From the NCBI RefSeq assembly GCF_003347515.1, contig NZ_QEII01000303.1:114809-178808 (forward strand): a DNA stretch of 64,000 bases, in the 5' to 3' direction. Each line of letters starts with the position of its first letter. The first letter of the stretch is position 1. The notes under the pieces are model-generated. The model was not told the origin of the DNA. It saw only the letters and a program-made list of their open reading frames with translations, and searched no databases. Of this stretch, positions 25,071 through 34,196 are shown one piece after another. Position numbers and translations under genes: made by a program. The DNA comes from Rhodoferax ferrireducens (GTDB taxonomy: Bacteria; Pseudomonadota; Gammaproteobacteria; Burkholderiales; Burkholderiaceae_C).

Positions 25071-28000
25071 TCAGCCCCCGCCGCTCACACAGCTACCCGG
25101 TGTGGCCACTGCGCCGGCACCGCCATTGATCAAGGGCATCAGCTGGGGCGCCAGCACCTTCAGCAATTGCACCGGCAAGCCGCTGGTGAAGTCGTAGCCG
25201 GCGGCCTGCGCACCCGGCACGTAGGCAATGATGGTGCCGAAGAAGCGCTCGTCGATATTGAACACAAAGGTTGCCGAGCGGTTCACCACGCGCGACTTGA
25301 TCAGGCGCCCGCCGGCGCCGTAAGTGTCAAAGCGCTGATCGCCGGTGCCGGTCTTGCCGCCGACCGAAACAAGGCTGCCGTCCGGGCGGACAAAGGCCTT
25401 GTTCACGCGTTTGGCCGTGCCCTCCTCCACCACCCGCCGGATGGCACCGCGCACCGCCTGCGCGACTTCGGGCGCCAGCACCCGCTCCGCCTTGCCGGCC
25501 TGGTGTTGCAGCAGGGTCTCGTAAGGTGTGGCCACCGCGAAGTGCAGCGACTGGATGCGTGTATTGGGTTTGCGCACGCCGTCATTGACCAGAATGCCCA
25601 TCATTTCCGCCAGCGCGGCGGGACGATCGGCCGAGGCCCCGAGCGCCGTCGCATACGAGGGCACCAACGAATCAAAGGGGTAGCCCATCTGCGCCCATTG
25701 GCGCTGGATTTCCAGAAAGCCTTCACCTTCGAGCAGGCCCAGAATGCGCTTGTCCTGCGCCTGCTTGCGATGGGTCGAAAACAGCCAGGCATAGACCGCC
25801 TGGCGCTCGGCCACGCTGGCTTGCATCACCTGCGTCTGGCTCACGTCCGCGTGGTTTTGCAGGTAGCCGACCAGCCACAGCTCCAGCGGATGCACGCCCG
25901 CCAGGTAGCCGCGATCCGCCAGCGACATCGCCTGCGGCGCGTACTGCTCATACAGCTTGGCCAGCTTGGGCTCGGCGGGGTCGACGCCGTCCGGCAAGTT
26001 GTCCTTCACCCAGACCGTGAACTTGTCCAGCGGCGCCTCTGGAAACAGCGTGCGGAAGATGGCCGCCAGGCGCGCGGGGGTTGGGCGCACATTGCCCAGC
26101 AACAGCTCTTGCGCCTCTGGCGCGGTTTTGCCCTGGTATTTGACCAGGAAGCGGCGCATGAAGACCTGCCCTTCGCGATCGGCAAAACGCGCCAGGTAGT
26201 CGGCGCGGCGTGGATCATCGGCATCCTGCAGCAGCTTGGCCGAAGAGCCCGGGGTCAGGAACATGTAGTGGTGCACGATGTCGCGCATCAGCCGGATGAA
26301 CACCAGATTGACCGAGTTGCGCAGGCCGTCACGTACCGACATCACCCGGCCATCGTCCTCTTTGTTGAAATTATTGAAGTGATGCAGGCCGCCGCCGGTC
26401 ATGAAGCCTTCGCCGGGGCTGGCCGAATAGTGTCGCTCCAGCGCCGCGTCGAGCATCGCGCCCAGGCTCTTGTCTTCGACCGCCGCAAAGTAGTCGGCCG
26501 CCCAGCGCGTCAGCACGTCTTTCCGGTCGATCTCGAGCGCGCGCAACTGGGTGGCATCCAGCGTTGCGAGGCGCTGGTGCAGCTTGTCCATGACGTCGAG
26601 ATAGGTCACCAGCGTGCGCAGTTTGGCTGTCGATCCGAGGTCGAGCTTGGTACCTTCGTTGATGTTGAGCGGCTGGTCGAAATTATCGGTTTGCACGCGC
26701 AGGTAATTGGTGTCCTTGGCGCGCTCGTACAAGGTGAAGCTGTACACCACCTTGGCCGGATCGCCGCGCGCCAGCAGTTGCTTGGCGGACAGCCCGGCGG
26801 CTCGGGCCTTGTCCGGGTCGCGCAACTCGCGCAACAAGGTGGTCACGGCCATCTGCACCGGTGCATCCAGGGTGCTGGCGACGCTGAGGTCCAGACGATC
26901 CAGGTCGTACAGCCGGTTGCCACCGAGCAAGCCGGCCAGATGCGTGCGCACCGCATTGGCCGCTTTTTGCGAGACAAAGGAAATGGCCGCGGCGGGCACG
27001 CGTTGGGCGCGCCGATTGAGCTTGACCTTGAGCGCCGCATCGCGCAGTGTGGGCGAGATCACGCCGGCACTGCCCAGCAGGTTCAGATGGCTGTCGGTCA
27101 ACTGCTCCAGCTCGGCTTCTTCTGCGTCGAAATAGTAGGACGGGCGGCGCTGCGAGATCAACAGGCTCAGGGCCTGTTTGAACAGTTGTGCCTGCTCGCT
27201 CAAATCGCCGTTGTGTGCGGCTGCGTTGCTCAGAATGCGGTTGACGTCCTTGAAATCACGCCCGTACCAGACCCACAGCCCGTCGCCCATGCCATGCACT
27301 TCGCCAAAACCGGCCTTGGCGGAGAGCGGCATGGTGTTCATGTAACTCAGCACGATCTGGCGCCGCACCGCGCTGGTGTCTTCCCCCTGCTGGTAGGCGC
27401 GCAGGGCCGCCGACACCATTTGCTGCAGCTTTTCCTCGATCGAGGAGGTGCGCCCTTCCGACGAATGGCGGTACTTTTCGATCTGGGTCGCCAGCGTGCT
27501 GCCGCCGGGCGAGCGGCTGTCGCCGGTCAGGGTGTTCTTGGCCTTGATCAGCACCGCATTGGCCAGCCGGTCCCACTCCACCGCCGGATTGCGCTGGGGA
27601 TGCTCGGGGTCGAGCAGCTCACGGTTTTCAATGAACAGCAAACTCTCCACCAGAATCGGCGCGATGTCCTCAAAGCGCTCGAACACCCGTTTCGGATAGC
27701 GCTCCTGAAACAGGCTGTCGTTGTGGCAATCGAGGATGCGCAGGCCGCCCTGGGTCTTTTCCGGATAGGGGGCGAAATAGCCGTCATCAACAATCTCGGC
27801 CAGGGTGCTGGAAATCCGCGCCTGCCGGGCGATCACGAAATCACGGGTCTTGAGCTTCTCCAAAAACACCGGCAACTGCGAGTAACCGAGACGATCGTCA
27901 TACGGCGCGCTCTTGGGGAAACGGATGGATGGACTTGGGCCCACGTCCACCGTGTAGGTCGCCTTGCGGGCCAGTTCGGCAAAAAACCGCGCCTGGTAGG

Positions 28001-28121
28001 CCGAGGTTCGCATTTCCCGGGCGACCAAGACCCCGATAACTGCCAGCACTGCCAGCCCCAAAAGCGCCAATTTAAACCGGAACCGGAACAACCACGAAAC
28101 CCACTTTTGCCACATGCGCAT
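25071..28121 (-). CDS. Class A penicillin-binding protein (transglycosylase/transpeptidase), large divergent type
   Basis: 1016 residues, longer than typical PBP1 proteins (about 700-850). One N-terminal membrane helix (about residues 14-36) is followed by a GT51 glycosyltransferase domain with FIENRELLDPEHPQ, GGSTLATQIEKYRHS and SIEEKLQQMVSAALRAY. The transpeptidase domain holds GSTAKLRTLVTYLD (SxxK), LRNSVNLVFIRLMRD (SxN) and SVGGKTGTGDQRFD (KTG). All three penicillin-binding motifs are present, so it should build and crosslink peptidoglycan in the periplasm. About 200 residues between the SxN and KTG motifs exceed the usual length. An in-frame GTG at 28124 is an alternative start. Confidence 0.88.
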   Translation of the reverse strand: MRMWQKWVSWLFRFRFKLALLGLAVLAVIGVLVAREMRTSAYQARFFAELARKATYTVDVGPSPSIRFPKSAPYDDRLGYSQLPVFLEKLKTRDFVIARQARISSTLAEIVDDGYFAPYPEKTQGGLRILDCHNDSLFQERYPKRVFERFEDIAPILVESLLFIENRELLDPEHPQRNPAVEWDRLANAVLIKAKNTLTGDSRSPGGSTLATQIEKYRHSSEGRTSSIEEKLQQMVSAALRAYQQGEDTSAVRRQIVLSYMNTMPLSAKAGFGEVHGMGDGLWVWYGRDFKDVNRILSNAAAHNGDLSEQAQLFKQALSLLISQRRPSYYFDAEEAELEQLTDSHLNLLGSAGVISPTLRDAALKVKLNRRAQRVPAAAISFVSQKAANAVRTHLAGLLGGNRLYDLDRLDLSVASTLDAPVQMAVTTLLRELRDPDKARAAGLSAKQLLARGDPAKVVYSFTLYERAKDTNYLRVQTDNFDQPLNINEGTKLDLGSTAKLRTLVTYLDVMDKLHQRLATLDATQLRALEIDRKDVLTRWAADYFAAVEDKSLGAMLDAALERHYSASPGEGFMTGGGLHHFNNFNKEDDGRVMSVRDGLRNSVNLVFIRLMRDIVHHYMFLTPGSSAKLLQDADDPRRADYLARFADREGQVFMRRFLVKYQGKTAPEAQELLLGNVRPTPARLAAIFRTLFPEAPLDKFTVWVKDNLPDGVDPAEPKLAKLYEQYAPQAMSLADRGYLAGVHPLELWLVGYLQNHADVSQTQVMQASVAERQAVYAWLFSTHRKQAQDKRILGLLEGEGFLEIQRQWAQMGYPFDSLVPSYATALGASADRPAALAEMMGILVNDGVRKPNTRIQSLHFAVATPYETLLQHQAGKAERVLAPEVAQAVRGAIRRVVEEGTAKRVNKAFVRPDGSLVSVGGKTGTGDQRFDTYGAGGRLIKSRVVNRSATFVFNIDERFFGTIIAYVPGAQAAGYDFTSGLPVQLLKVLAPQLMPLINGGAGAVATPGSCVSGGG

Positions 28122-28331
28122 CACCCTGAAACTCGTTGCCAGCTGCTAATGCGGATTCGACGACGCCGTCATCCGCTGAATGACTGAAATTATCTCGCGC
28201 AATGGCGGCGCAATTGCTGCGCATTCGCATATGGACCGAAATCGACACAAAGTTGCGCCGACACCACACCGTGCTGGGGCAAACCCCTAGTTACACCGTG
28301 GCACATGTATTGCTAGTATTCACTCCAGAAC

Positions 28332-28347
28332 TTGACTAAATGGTCAG
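28332..28347. promoter_or_regulatory. RutR-like operator upstream of the pyrimidine operon
   Basis: TTGACTAAATGGTCAG is close to TTGACCANNTGGTCAA, the site known for RutR, the TetR-family regulator that responds to uracil; two of 14 defined bases differ. It lies 50 bp before the preT start codon. TTGACT could also serve as the -35 element, giving direct repression. Confidence 0.55.
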
Positions 28348-28397
28348 TTTTTTGGTTTACCTTGATCTCTCCGCCCACCTTTACAGGAGTTGCCAGC

Positions 28398-29759
28398 GTG
28401 TCTCTCTTATCCGCTCCAGATATTCGCTCCGGCCGCCTGAACGCCGACGATTACGCCCGGCACTTTGCCGATGCATCCCCCCGCCTGACCCCGGCGCAAG
28501 CCGTGCTGGAAGCCGAGCGCTGCCTCTACTGCTTTGACGCGCCTTGCGCCACGGCCTGCCCGACCAGCATTGACGTGCCCTCCTTCATCAAGCGCATTGC
28601 CGACGGCAACCTGCGCGGCTCGGCCCGCGCCATACTGGAATCCAACCCGCTGGGCGGCATGTGCGCGCGGGTCTGCCCGACCGAGAACCTGTGTGAAGCG
28701 GTGTGCGTGCGCAACACGCAGGAAGGCAAGCCGGTCGCCATTGGCCGCCTGCAGCGCCATGCGGTGGACGCGCTGATGGAAAGCCCCCGCCCCCAACTAT
28801 TTACCCGCGCAGCGGCCACCGGCAAAAAGGTTGCGGTGGTGGGCGCCGGCCCGGCCGGTCTGGCCTGCGCCCACACGCTGGCGCGTCTCGGCCACGACGT
28901 CGTGGTGTTCGACGCCCGGCCCAAGGCCGGTGGCCTCAATGAATACGGTCTGGCCAGCTACAAAACCCCGGACAACTTTGCCCAACGCGAAGTGCAATGG
29001 CTGCTGGACATCGGCGGCATTGAGATCCGCGCCGGCTGGAAGCTGGAGAGCGTTGCCCAACTGGATGCACTGCGAAAGGACCACGACGCCCTGTTCTTGG
29101 GCATGGGCCTGAGCACCACGCACCAGCTCGGCGTGCCCGGCGAAGATTTGGGCGGCGTGCAGGATGCGATTGACTTCATCGCCACCTTGCGCCAGACGCA
29201 AGACCTGTCCTCCCTGCCGATCGGCCGCCGGGTGGTGGTGATTGGCGGCGGCATGACGGCGGTGGACGCGGCCGTGCAATCCAGACTGCTGGGCGCGCAA
29301 GAGGTGCACATGGTCTACCGGCGCGGACCGGAGGCGATGTCGGCCTCCACCGCGGAACAGGAATGGGCACAAACCCATGGCGTGACGATTCACCACTGGC
29401 TGCAACCCATCAAGATCATGGCCAACCCCAGCAATAGCCAGCACGCGGGTGCGGTCGCCTTTGCGCGCCAGGCGCTGGTGGACGGCCAACTCACCGCGAC
29501 CGGTGAAACCGAAGTCATGGAGGCCGACATGGTGTTCAAAGCCATTGGCCAGCGGCTCGGCAACCCGGTGCTGAGCGCTTGCGGGCTGAAACTGGACGGC
29601 GGGCGCATTGCCACCGACGCGGCAGGCCTGACCAACTTGCCTGGCGTCTGGGCCGGCGGCGACTGCCGCGCCGGCGGACTGGACCTGACCGTGGAAGCCG
29701 TGGAGCACGGCAAGCAGTCCGCCCTGGCCATCCACGCCACCCTCTCCAACCCCCAATAA
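28398..29759 (+). CDS. preT: NAD(P)-dependent dihydropyrimidine dehydrogenase, PreT subunit
   Basis: 453 residues from the GTG at 28398, with CAGGAG 9 bp before it. PreT with PreA reduces uracil and thymine to the dihydro forms. The N-terminus binds two Fe-S clusters: AERCLYCFDAPCATACPTSI and MCARVCPTENLCEAVCVRNT. An FAD Rossmann motif follows (VAVVGAGPAGLACAHTLARL, about residue 143), then the NAD-binding VVVIGGGMTAVDAAVQSRLL (about 280). It belongs to the glutamate-synthase small-subunit-like family. First gene of preT-preA-hydA-carbamoylase; preA starts 10 bp after it. Confidence 0.93.
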   Translation: MSLLSAPDIRSGRLNADDYARHFADASPRLTPAQAVLEAERCLYCFDAPCATACPTSIDVPSFIKRIADGNLRGSARAILESNPLGGMCARVCPTENLCEAVCVRNTQEGKPVAIGRLQRHAVDALMESPRPQLFTRAAATGKKVAVVGAGPAGLACAHTLARLGHDVVVFDARPKAGGLNEYGLASYKTPDNFAQREVQWLLDIGGIEIRAGWKLESVAQLDALRKDHDALFLGMGLSTTHQLGVPGEDLGGVQDAIDFIATLRQTQDLSSLPIGRRVVVIGGGMTAVDAAVQSRLLGAQEVHMVYRRGPEAMSASTAEQEWAQTHGVTIHHWLQPIKIMANPSNSQHAGAVAFARQALVDGQLTATGETEVMEADMVFKAIGQRLGNPVLSACGLKLDGGRIATDAAGLTNLPGVWAGGDCRAGGLDLTVEAVEHGKQSALAIHATLSNPQ

Positions 29760-29769
29760 GCTGAACACC

Positions 29770-31083
29770 ATGGCCAATCTGCACACCACTTTTGCCGGCA
29801 TCCACAGCCCCAACCCGTTCTGGCTGGCCTCGGCGCCACCGACCGACAAGGCCTACAACGTCAACCGCGCTTTTGAGGCCGGCTGGGGCGGCGTGGTCTG
29901 GAAGACCTTGGGCGAAGCCGGGCCCCCCATCGTCAACGTCAACGGCCCGCGTTATGGCGCCCTGCTCACGCCGGACCGCCGCCTGCTGGGCTTCAACAAC
30001 ATCGAACTGATCACCGACCGCGACCTGGAGCTGAACCTGAAAGAGATCACCCAGGTCAAGCGCGACTGGCCGGACCGCGCCATGGTGGTGTCGCTGATGG
30101 TGCCCTGCGAAGAGGCCTCGTGGAAAGCCATATTGCCGCGCGTGGAGGACACCGGTGCTGACGGCATCGAGCTCAACTTCGGCTGCCCGCACGGCATGAG
30201 CGAGCGCGGCATGGGCGCGGCGGTCGGCCAGGTGCCGGAATACATCGAGATGGTCACCGCCTGGTGCAAGCAGTACAGCAAGTTGCCGGTGATCGTGAAA
30301 CTCACGCCCAACATCACCGATGTGCGCCTGCCGGCCCGCGCGGCCAAAAAAGGCGGCGCCGACGCGGTGTCACTCATCAACACCATCAACTCCATCATGG
30401 GCGTGGACCCCTACACGCTGAAGATGAGCCCGTCCACCGGCGACAAAGGCTCGCACGGCGGCTACTGTGGCCCGGCCGTGAAGCCGATTGCCCTAAACAT
30501 GGTGGCCGAGATTGCGCGCGACCCGCTGACCGCCGGCCTGCCGATTTCGGGCATTGGCGGCATCGGCAATTGGCGCGACGCGCTGGACTTCATCGCCTTG
30601 GGCGCGGGCAACGTGCAGGTGTGCACAGCCGCCATGGTCTATGGCTTCAAGATCGTTCAGGAAATGAGCGACGGCCTGTCGAACTACATGGACGAAATGG
30701 GCTTCACGTCGATTGAAGACTTCCGCGGCAGGGCGGTTCCCACCGTGTCGGATTGGCGTTACCTGGACCTGAATCACATCAGCAAGGCGGTCATCAAGCA
30801 GGACGCCTGCATCCAGTGCGGGCGCTGCCACATTGCCTGCGAAGACACCTCGCACCAGGCCATCACCGCTATGAAAGATGGCCAACGCCACTTTGAGGTC
30901 AAAGAGGAGGAATGCGTGGGCTGCAATCTGTGCGTGCTGGTGTGCCCGGTGCCGGAGTGCATTAGCTTGCGCGATCTCAAGCCTGGTGAAAAGGACTTGC
31001 GCACCAATCAGGTGGTCAGCGATAAACATGCAGACTGGACGACACACCCCAACAACCCCCTGCGCGTCGCCCAATCGGTCTAA
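29770..31083 (+). CDS. preA: NAD-dependent dihydropyrimidine dehydrogenase, PreA subunit
   Basis: 437 residues. An N-terminal FMN TIM barrel of the dihydroorotate-dehydrogenase family (FAGIHSPNPFWLASAPPTDK, GIELNFGCPHGMSERGMGAA, ISGIGGIGNWRDALDFIALG) is joined to a C-terminal 2[4Fe-4S] ferredoxin domain (KQDACIQCGRCHIACEDTSH and CVGCNLCVLVCPVPECISL, about residues 340-405). The barrel is the pyrimidine-reducing site fed by electrons from PreT. A copy of the dispersed 50-bp repeat lies between its stop and hydA. Confidence 0.95.
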   Translation: MANLHTTFAGIHSPNPFWLASAPPTDKAYNVNRAFEAGWGGVVWKTLGEAGPPIVNVNGPRYGALLTPDRRLLGFNNIELITDRDLELNLKEITQVKRDWPDRAMVVSLMVPCEEASWKAILPRVEDTGADGIELNFGCPHGMSERGMGAAVGQVPEYIEMVTAWCKQYSKLPVIVKLTPNITDVRLPARAAKKGGADAVSLINTINSIMGVDPYTLKMSPSTGDKGSHGGYCGPAVKPIALNMVAEIARDPLTAGLPISGIGGIGNWRDALDFIALGAGNVQVCTAAMVYGFKIVQEMSDGLSNYMDEMGFTSIEDFRGRAVPTVSDWRYLDLNHISKAVIKQDACIQCGRCHIACEDTSHQAITAMKDGQRHFEVKEEECVGCNLCVLVCPVPECISLRDLKPGEKDLRTNQVVSDKHADWTTHPNNPLRVAQSV

Positions 31084-31097
31084 TTTTATATAAAATA

Positions 31098-31140
31098 AGC
31101 CTCTAGCCCACGTACTCATTGCGCAAGAAGCTATTAATTC
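31098..31140 (+). repeat. Dispersed 50-bp repeat, copy 3 (upstream of hydA)
   Basis: Begins AAGCCTCTAGCCCACG, has the conserved TGCGCAAGAAGCTA block, and ends AATTC. The usual AATAGCG tail is replaced by CAGGAGCAC, which provides the hydA ribosome binding site 10 bp from its ATG. Confidence 0.88.
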
Positions 31141-31150
31141 AGGAGCACTC

Positions 31151-32593
31151 ATGAGCCATATTTTGATTCAAGGCGGCACCGTGGTGAACGCCGACCGCGC
31201 CTTCCGAGCCGATGTCCTGACCCAGGACGGCCAGATCATCGCCGTGGGCGAGAACCTGCAAGCCCCGTCCGGCGCGACCGTGGTGGACGCCGGCGGCCAG
31301 TACGTGATGCCCGGTGGCATCGACCCGCACACCCATATGCAGCTGCCCTTCATGGGCACGGTGACGATGGACGACTTCTTCACCGGCACGGCCGCCGGGC
31401 TGGCGGGCGGCACCACCAGCATCATCGATTTCGTGATCCCGAACCCGCAACAGTCGCTGATCGAGGCCTATCAGATCTGGCGCGAATGGGCGAAAAAATC
31501 GGCCTCGGATTATTCGTTTCACATGGCCATCACCTGGTGGGATGAGTCCGTGCGGCGCGACATGGGCACGCTGGTGCAGCAGGAAGGCATCAACAGCTTC
31601 AAGCATTTCATGGCCTATAAAAACGCCATCATGTGCGACGACGAAACCTTGGTGAACAGCTTCAAGCGCGCTGTCGAACTCGGCGCCATGCCGACCGTGC
31701 ATGCCGAAAACGGCGAGCTGGTGTTTTTGCTGCAAAAGGAGGTGGCGGCCATGGGCATCAGCGGGCCGGAGGGCCACCCGCTGTCGCGCCCGCCGACGGT
31801 GGAAGGCGAAGCGGCGAACCGCGCCATCGCCATTGCCGAGGTGCTGAATGTGCCGATCTATGTGGTGCATGTGTCGTGCATTGAGGCGGCGGAGGCGATT
31901 GCCCGGGCCCGCGCCCGCGGTCAGCGCGTTTATGGCGAGGTGCTGGCCGGGCATCTGGTGGTGGACGACAGCGTGTACCGCCATCCCGACTTTGCCACCG
32001 CGGCAGCCCATGTGATGAGCCCGCCGTTTCGGCCCAAGGGCCATCAGGAAGCTTTGTGGCGAGGTCTGCAGTCGGGCAATCTGCATACGACGGCCACCGA
32101 TCACTGCACGTTCTGCGCGGCGCAGAAGGCGGCCGGCAAGGATGATTTTTCAAAGATCCCGAATGGTTGTGGCGGTGTCGAAGAACGGCTGGCGGTGATC
32201 TGGGATGCGGGCGTGAACACCGGGCGCCTGACGCCCTCGGAGTTTGTTGCCATCACTTCCGCCAACACGGCCAAGCTGTTCAACATCTATCCGCAAAAAG
32301 GCTGTGTGGCCGTGGGGGCGGATGCCGATTTGGTGGTGTGGGACCCCGCGGGCACCAAGACGCTGTCGGCCAAGACGCAGCATAGCAAGGGGGACTTCAA
32401 CATCTTTGAGGGCCGTACCGTGCGCGGCATTCCGAGCCACACGGTGAGTCAGGGCGAGTTGGTGTTTATTCAAGGCGATCTGCGGGCCAAAACGGGCGCG
32501 GGGCGTTATATCAAGCGACCGGCGTTTGGTCCGAATTTTGCGGCGAACCGGCTGCGGGCTGAAACGCTGGAGCCGGTTGCTGTTATTCGCTGA
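31151..32593 (+). CDS. hydA: Dihydropyrimidinase (hydantoinase)
   Basis: 480 residues. It opens dihydrouracil and dihydrothymine to the N-carbamoyl-beta-amino acids, the second step of the reductive pathway. Amidohydrolase motifs: GGIDPHTHMQLPFMG (HxH, about residue 60), SFKHFMAYKNAIMCDDETL (the lysine that is carboxylated, about 150), PIYVVHVSCIEAAEAI and TTATDHCTFCAAQKAAGKDD (His and Asp). All metal ligands are present. It follows preA by 67 bp across a repeat copy, with AGGAG in front. A large hairpin lies just after the stop. Confidence 0.95.
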   Translation: MSHILIQGGTVVNADRAFRADVLTQDGQIIAVGENLQAPSGATVVDAGGQYVMPGGIDPHTHMQLPFMGTVTMDDFFTGTAAGLAGGTTSIIDFVIPNPQQSLIEAYQIWREWAKKSASDYSFHMAITWWDESVRRDMGTLVQQEGINSFKHFMAYKNAIMCDDETLVNSFKRAVELGAMPTVHAENGELVFLLQKEVAAMGISGPEGHPLSRPPTVEGEAANRAIAIAEVLNVPIYVVHVSCIEAAEAIARARARGQRVYGEVLAGHLVVDDSVYRHPDFATAAAHVMSPPFRPKGHQEALWRGLQSGNLHTTATDHCTFCAAQKAAGKDDFSKIPNGCGGVEERLAVIWDAGVNTGRLTPSEFVAITSANTAKLFNIYPQKGCVAVGADADLVVWDPAGTKTLSAKTQHSKGDFNIFEGRTVRGIPSHTVSQGELVFIQGDLRAKTGAGRYIKRPAFGPNFAANRLRAETLEPVAVIR

Positions 32594-32611
32594 TGGGTCG
32601 TGGTGGGGCCT

Positions 32612-32687
32612 GCCGGGGAGGGGAATGCCGTGGGCCTCATCTGTCCTGCAGGCCAGAAAATCGGCCCCCGGCATTTCCCTCCCCGGC
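32612..32687. repeat. Hairpin C, constant-loop element
   Basis: Arms 32612-32636 and 32663-32687 pair over 25 bp with two mismatches (the arm begins GCCGGGGAGGGGAATG). The 26-nt loop, 32637-32662, begins TCATCTGTCC and ends CAGAAAATC, nearly the loop of hairpin A, while the stem is unrelated. It lies between hydA and the carbamoylase gene and is not followed by a T-run. Confidence 0.9.
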
Positions 32688-32752
32688 GACAAGTGGCATT
32701 GCTGTGGGCGTACTTTTCTTTTATATACAGTTCATCATTTTCGGGAGACAAC

Positions 32753-34012
32753 ATGAGCACTTCACATCCCTTCGATATCGACAGGCTGCGCATCAACGGT
32801 CCGCGCCTGTGGGACACATTGATGGAGCTCGCAAAAATTGGTGCCACGCCGAAGGGCGGTGTGTGCCGCCTGACGCTGACGGACCTGGACAAGCAGGGGC
32901 GCGACCTTGTGCTGGCCTGGGCGAAGCAGGCCGATTTGACTGTCACTATCGACAAGATTGGTAACGGCTTCATGCGCCGCGCGGGACGCAACAATGCATT
33001 GCCGCCGATCGTGACCGGCAGCCATATCGACACCCAGCCGACCGGCGGCAAGTTCGACGGCAACTATGGTGTGCTGGCGGGGATCGAGGTGGTGCGCACC
33101 TTGAACGACCACGGCATCGAGACCGAGGCGCCGATCGAGGTGGCTTTCTGGACCAACGAAGAAGGCTCGCGCTTTGTGCCGGTGATGATGGGCTCGGGCG
33201 TGTTCGCCAAGGCCTTCACGCTGGAACACGCTTATGCCGCCAAGGACGTGGACGGCAAGTCGGTGAAGGACGAGCTGACGCGCATCGGCTATGTCGGCGA
33301 GCAGGAGCCGGGTAACCATCCGATCGGCGCCTACTTCGAGACCCACATCGAGCAAGGCCCGGTGCTGGAAGACAACGACAAAACCATCGGCGTGGTGCAG
33401 GGCGTGCTCGGCATCCGCTGGTTCGACTGCACCGTGACCGGCATGGAGGCGCACGCTGGGCCCACGCCCATGGCGCTACGCAAGGATGCGATGCAGGTGT
33501 CTACCCGCATCATGCAGGAGGTGGTGGCCAGCGCACTGCGCCATGCGCCGCACGGGCGCGGCACGGTGGGCATGGTGCAGGTTTTCCCCAACAGCCGGAA
33601 CGTGATTCCGGGCCGTGTGAAATTCAGCATCGACCTGCGCAACGCCAGCGACGCGCTGGTGGACCAGATGGCCGATGAGGTGAAAGCCTTTGCGGCCAAG
33701 GTGGCCCAGGACAGTGGGCTGGACGTGAAAATCGAACTGGTATCGAGCTACCCCGCGCAAGTGTTCCACCCCGATTGCGTGGACGCCGTGGCCCGCGCCG
33801 CCGCCAAGCTGGGCTACTCCAATATGCCGGCAGTCTCGGGTGCCGGGCACGACGCGGTCTACATGGCGCAGCTCGCGCCCAGCGGCATGATCTTCATCCC
33901 TTGCAAGGACGGCATCAGCCACAACGAGATTGAATCAGCCGAGCCCGAACACATCACGGCCGGCTGCAATGTGCTGCTGCATGCCATGCTGGAGCGCGCC
34001 AAGGTGGTCTGA
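32753..34012 (+). CDS. N-carbamoyl-beta-alanine amidohydrolase / Zn-dependent carbamoylase (third step of pyrimidine degradation)
   Basis: 419 residues from the ATG at 32753, after GGGAGAC; the longer frame would run through hairpin C. The M20 peptidase-like family of beta-ureidopropionases and L-carbamoylases is indicated by GSHIDTQPTGGKFDGNYGVL (metal-binding His and Asp, about residue 85), FWTNEEGSRFVPVMMGSGVF (Glu pair) and FETHIEQGPVLEDN. SGAGHDAVYMAQLAPSGMIF and GISHNE complete the site. It should release beta-alanine, CO2 and ammonia. Last gene of the cluster. Confidence 0.9.
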   Translation: MSTSHPFDIDRLRINGPRLWDTLMELAKIGATPKGGVCRLTLTDLDKQGRDLVLAWAKQADLTVTIDKIGNGFMRRAGRNNALPPIVTGSHIDTQPTGGKFDGNYGVLAGIEVVRTLNDHGIETEAPIEVAFWTNEEGSRFVPVMMGSGVFAKAFTLEHAYAAKDVDGKSVKDELTRIGYVGEQEPGNHPIGAYFETHIEQGPVLEDNDKTIGVVQGVLGIRWFDCTVTGMEAHAGPTPMALRKDAMQVSTRIMQEVVASALRHAPHGRGTVGMVQVFPNSRNVIPGRVKFSIDLRNASDALVDQMADEVKAFAAKVAQDSGLDVKIELVSSYPAQVFHPDCVDAVARAAAKLGYSNMPAVSGAGHDAVYMAQLAPSGMIFIPCKDGISHNEIESAEPEHITAGCNVLLHAMLERAKVV

Positions 34013-34117
34013 CAACCGGAGACTGATGGGGGTACTGCCCCACCCTCTTCCTGTTACAGTTTGATACGCGTCTTTCGAGGCGTCTTGTGTTCGACACAAA
34101 CAGGGAGGGGGAAATCA

Positions 34118-34186
34118 ATGAGCGGATTTGAGTACGGGATAGCCGACTTTGAATTCATCGCCGCCAGCGCGATGCCCTCGGTCTGA
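34118..34186 (+). CDS. Short leader ORF (22 codons) before the PAS-GGDEF gene
   Basis: ATG at 34118 has a very strong ribosome site (GGGAGGGGG, 9 bp upstream) and encodes MSGFEYGIADFEFIAASAMP then SV and a stop at 34186, 10 bp before the ATG of the PAS-GGDEF gene in another frame. It may be a coupling leader peptide. It could also be the true N-terminus of the downstream protein lost by frameshift, but I cannot recognise the sequence. Confidence 0.4.
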   Translation: MSGFEYGIADFEFIAASAMPSV

Positions 34187-34196
34187 GGGCCCCCAC

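Noticed and set aside
25011..28187. 1058-codon open frame antisense to the penicillin-binding protein gene
   Set aside because: It is a shadow of the real gene on the other strand; its translation is arginine, glutamine and histidine rich without any domain, while the minus strand has all PBP motifs.
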